Shown here piece after piece: positions 25,714-28,084 of a DNA stretch of 28,084 bases. Source of the DNA: a virus. The translations under genes and the position numbers were made by a program. The stretch is from IMG/VR virus record IMGVR_UViG_3300025264_000082, positions 1 through 28,084 of that record, one strand, 5' to 3'. Position 1 is the first letter of the stretch. Each line of letters starts with the position of its first letter. The notes beneath the pieces are model-generated. The model was given only the letters and a program-made list of their open reading frames with translations. It was not told where the DNA came from and did no database searches.

Positions 25714-28084
25714 CAGATTTAACAGGAAAATTAATATCAGGTACTTATAAGCAACTATTATTAATTAATTCTAGTACGACTAATAGTGGAGTAACTTCTT
25801 CTATTACCAGTGTTCAGACAGGAGATGGTACAGGAACTGCTCTTAATGTGGGAACTGGTGGAGTTATAGTTTCTGGAAATATAGGAGCAACAGGAAATAT
25901 TAGTGTAAGTGGAGGCTTGTTAGTAAAGAATAAGGTCTGTGCTTCTGCATATTATGGAGATGGTTCTAATATTACTGGAATTACAGCTACAATAGGCGGT
26001 AATATATCAGTTAGTAATGTTATAGTTGGTGGAACTTTATCTGTAGTAGGGGCCGCTGTTTATAAGTCTAGTGTTACAGTAAGCGGTGCTGTTAATCTGG
26101 GAAGTACATTAACTGTGGCAGGAGCTACAAGTCTGGCTTCTACATTAGATGTGGCTGGTAATGCTTCCATTGGAGGAACACTTACAGGTACTGGAAATGT
26201 AGTATTTGATGGTGATGTGTCTGTTAGTGGAGAATTAAATGTAAATGAGAATGTTTCAGTAGGAGGTACATTTGTAGCAACAGGTGCAGGGACTTTTAAT
26301 TCTAAGACAGAATTTAATGATGCTGTTTCTATAAGTGGAAATTTGGATGTAGCTTCAGCAGCTTCTATAGGAAGTACTCTCAAGGTAACAGGGGTTGCAA
26401 GCTTTTTAACAGATGTGTCTATCAGTGGTAATACTAATGTTGTTGGAAATGTAACGGCTGCTTACTTTTATGGAGATGGTTCTAATCTAAGTAATGTAGA
26501 AGCAGAATTAGGTGTTACTACAAATATTTCTGTATCTGGTTTTATACATGCAGGAGGAAGTGTTTCTGTATCTGGTCCTTTCAATGTTATAGGAGCAGCT
26601 ACATTTCAGGACAATGTCTCAGTAAGTGGTAATGTAAATATTACAGGAACAGCTACAATCGCTGGGGCTGCTTCAATAGGTGGTGCTGTAAGTATAGGTG
26701 GTGCTGTAAATCTATTAAGTACAGCTACAGTTTCTGGTGCTACAGGATTTTTAGGAACAGTCAGAGTAAGTGGAGCTACTTCTCTTGCTTCTACTCTAGA
26801 TGTAGCTGGTAATACCTCTATTGGAGGGACAGCACAGATAACAGGTAATGCTAACTTTGATGGTGATGTTTCTGTTAGTGGAGATGTTTCCATAGGTACA
26901 AATTTATATGTTGGTGGAACTGTTACAATAGTAGGAAATACTACTATGACAGCCAATTTAGGTGTAGGTGGTACTTTTGGTGTTGTAGGAAATGTAAGTT
27001 TAGGAGCTAATGTAACTGTTAAAGGAGATGTACATGTTAGTAGTAAAGTATGTGCTTCTGCTTTCTATGGAGATGGAGCTAATTTAACAAATGTTCCTAT
27101 AGATATTACTGGGAATATATCTGTTGGTAATGCAACTGTAGGTGGAAATCTCTTTGTAGGAGGTACAGTTACTGCTATTGGTGCTGCTTTATTTAATAGC
27201 ACTGTAACTGTTTCAGGTAATGCTACATTTAAAACAGATGTATCTGTAAGTGGAAATACCAGACTTGGAGGTACAGTAACTGTTGGAGGTGCAGTTAGTT
27301 TAGCTTCTACTCTAAGTGTAGGAGGGGCTGCTAATTTTGCTAGTACTGTTACTATAGTAGGAATAGGGACATTTAAAGATGATGTCTCTGTAAGTGGTAA
27401 TACTAATTTATTAGGAACAGTCACTATTGGTGGTGCAGTTAGTTTAGCTTCTACATTGAGTGTAGGAGGAGCTACAAATTTAGCAAGCACTGTAACAGTT
27501 GTTGGTATTGGTACATTTAAGGATGATGTATCTGTAAGTGGTAATACTAATTTATTAGGTACAGTTACTGTTGGAGGTGCAGTAAGTCTTGCTTCTACTT
27601 TAAGTGTTGGAGGTGTAGCTAATTTTGCTGATACTGTTACTATTGGAGGAGCTGTTAGTATTGCAGGAGCTTTAAGTGTTGGTGGTGCTACTAATTTACT
27701 TAGTACAGCTACAGTTTCAGGTGCTGCTGGTTTTCTGGGAACAGTTAGAGTAAGTGGAGCTACTAGTTTAGAAGCTGCCGTAGTAATGAAAAGTACGGCT
27801 ACTGTAAGCGGTGCTGCTGGATTTTTAACTACAGTACGAGTAAGTGGTAATACAACTATAGGAGGAACTTTAGATGTAGCAGGTAATGTATGTCTAGGAG
27901 GTAATGTAACTATTAAAGGAGATGTACATGTAAGTAGTAAAGTATGTGCTAGTGCATTTTACGGAAATGGAGCTAATATAACAGCGATTGGTGTTTTAGC
28001 TAATGATCAGGCTTGGACTGGCTCTCAAAGAGGAACACCAACAACCGATAACGATGGCTCATTTGATATGAATGCAGCAAATAA
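25710..28084 (+). CDS. Tail fibre / tail spike protein, partial (3' end outside window)
   Basis: An open frame of 791 codons runs off the window end. The N-terminus (MTDLTGKLISGTYKQLLLIN) probably attaches to the tail. The rest consists of about 16-residue beta repeats of the form TVTVGGAxSLASTLSVGGA, which suggest a beta-helix or beta-prism shaft. The collagen-like GDGSN motif (YYGDGSNITG and variants) recurs near residues 82, 254, 452 and 751, dividing the shaft into modules. Near the end a new domain begins (NDQAWTGSQRGTPTTDNDGS), so the receptor-binding tip lies beyond the window. It is probably the host-recognition protein. Confidence 0.88.
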   Translation, partial: MTDLTGKLISGTYKQLLLINSSTTNSGVTSSITSVQTGDGTGTALNVGTGGVIVSGNIGATGNISVSGGLLVKNKVCASAYYGDGSNITGITATIGGNISVSNVIVGGTLSVVGAAVYKSSVTVSGAVNLGSTLTVAGATSLASTLDVAGNASIGGTLTGTGNVVFDGDVSVSGELNVNENVSVGGTFVATGAGTFNSKTEFNDAVSISGNLDVASAASIGSTLKVTGVASFLTDVSISGNTNVVGNVTAAYFYGDGSNLSNVEAELGVTTNISVSGFIHAGGSVSVSGPFNVIGAATFQDNVSVSGNVNITGTATIAGAASIGGAVSIGGAVNLLSTATVSGATGFLGTVRVSGATSLASTLDVAGNTSIGGTAQITGNANFDGDVSVSGDVSIGTNLYVGGTVTIVGNTTMTANLGVGGTFGVVGNVSLGANVTVKGDVHVSSKVCASAFYGDGANLTNVPIDITGNISVGNATVGGNLFVGGTVTAIGAALFNSTVTVSGNATFKTDVSVSGNTRLGGTVTVGGAVSLASTLSVGGAANFASTVTIVGIGTFKDDVSVSGNTNLLGTVTIGGAVSLASTLSVGGATNLASTVTVVGIGTFKDDVSVSGNTNLLGTVTVGGAVSLASTLSVGGVANFADTVTIGGAVSIAGALSVGGATNLLSTATVSGAAGFLGTVRVSGATSLEAAVVMKSTATVSGAAGFLTTVRVSGNTTIGGTLDVAGNVCLGGNVTIKGDVHVSSKVCASAFYGNGANITAIGVLANDQAWTGSQRGTPTTDNDGSFDMNAAN
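27222..27653 (+). repeat. Three tandem 144-bp repeats in the tail fibre
   Basis: Codons 505-552, 553-600 and 601-648 are three 48-residue repeats (xTFKxDVSVSGNTxLxGTVT and on). Adjacent copies are very similar at DNA level, so recent duplication or unequal recombination is likely. Confidence 0.85.

Noticed and set aside
26060-27490. Long minus-strand open frames opposite the tail fibre
   Set aside because: They are low-complexity complements of the repetitive fibre sequence, without ribosome sites, in a block where all genes are on the plus strand.

Overview
The window is a piece of an AT-rich tailed-phage genome of podovirus type, probably from an uncultured marine bacteriophage. The evidence is a large P22-like portal gene, a large terminase, a scaffold and major capsid pair, a gp4-like tail adaptor and a long repetitive tail fibre. 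The GroES-like gene, the tail-fibre GDGSN modules and many of the small families resemble those of marine phage genomes. This is judged by eye, and no host can be named. There is no integrase, no RNA polymerase, no tRNA and no rRNA. Several sites fit the sigma-70 consensus, so the phage probably uses host RNA polymerase.

Layout. From 1 to 10029 everything is on the minus strand. It is a tightly packed early or accessory arm of about 26 small genes, most joined by ATGA overlaps. Recognisable products are a DUF932 protein, an orphan C5 cytosine methyltransferase, a zinc-ribbon protein, a GP88-like cysteine-rich protein, an HNH endonuclease, a fragment of a polynucleotide 3'-phosphatase and a ParB-fold protein. 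At least nine genes shorter than about 60 codons are included here because they have Shine-Dalgarno sites and overlap their neighbours. From 10030 to 10720 lies a divergent, non-coding control region. It holds inverted repeats, a minus-strand promoter, three copies of a 20-bp near-palindrome spaced exactly 32 bp apart, an 11-bp tandem repeat and long TA tracts. From 10721 to the end everything is on the plus strand, in morphogenetic order: terminase, unknown virion-type protein, portal, two small proteins, GroES-like protein, scaffold, unknown, decoration candidate, major capsid, two head-tail proteins, a block of lysine/glycine-rich proteins including a LysM protein, a cluster of micro-proteins, gp4-like adaptor, a small zinc protein and the tail fibre, which runs off the window end.

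Control. Leftward transcription probably starts at 10212-10239 and 9119-9147. Both promoters are associated with the near-palindrome AAAGTGTATCGATGCACTTT, which has five copies. Rightward late genes appear to use a promoter family with TTG-N20-TATAAT and a conserved AATTrTA stretch, at 10686, 12261 and 17502; the first would make a leaderless terminase mRNA. A 48-nt leader that can fold into two mutually exclusive hairpins precedes two unrelated genes (start codons at 5936 and 8094).

Most unusual points: the duplicated alternative-hairpin leader; the phased palindrome array; two short in-frame peptide cassettes copied almost perfectly at DNA level between otherwise different genes (48 bp on the left, 51 bp on the right); and clusters of micro-proteins (two membrane peptides, one metallothionein-like). 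No small terminase subunit, polymerase or clear lysis endolysin is visible here, so they must lie outside the window or be unrecognised.
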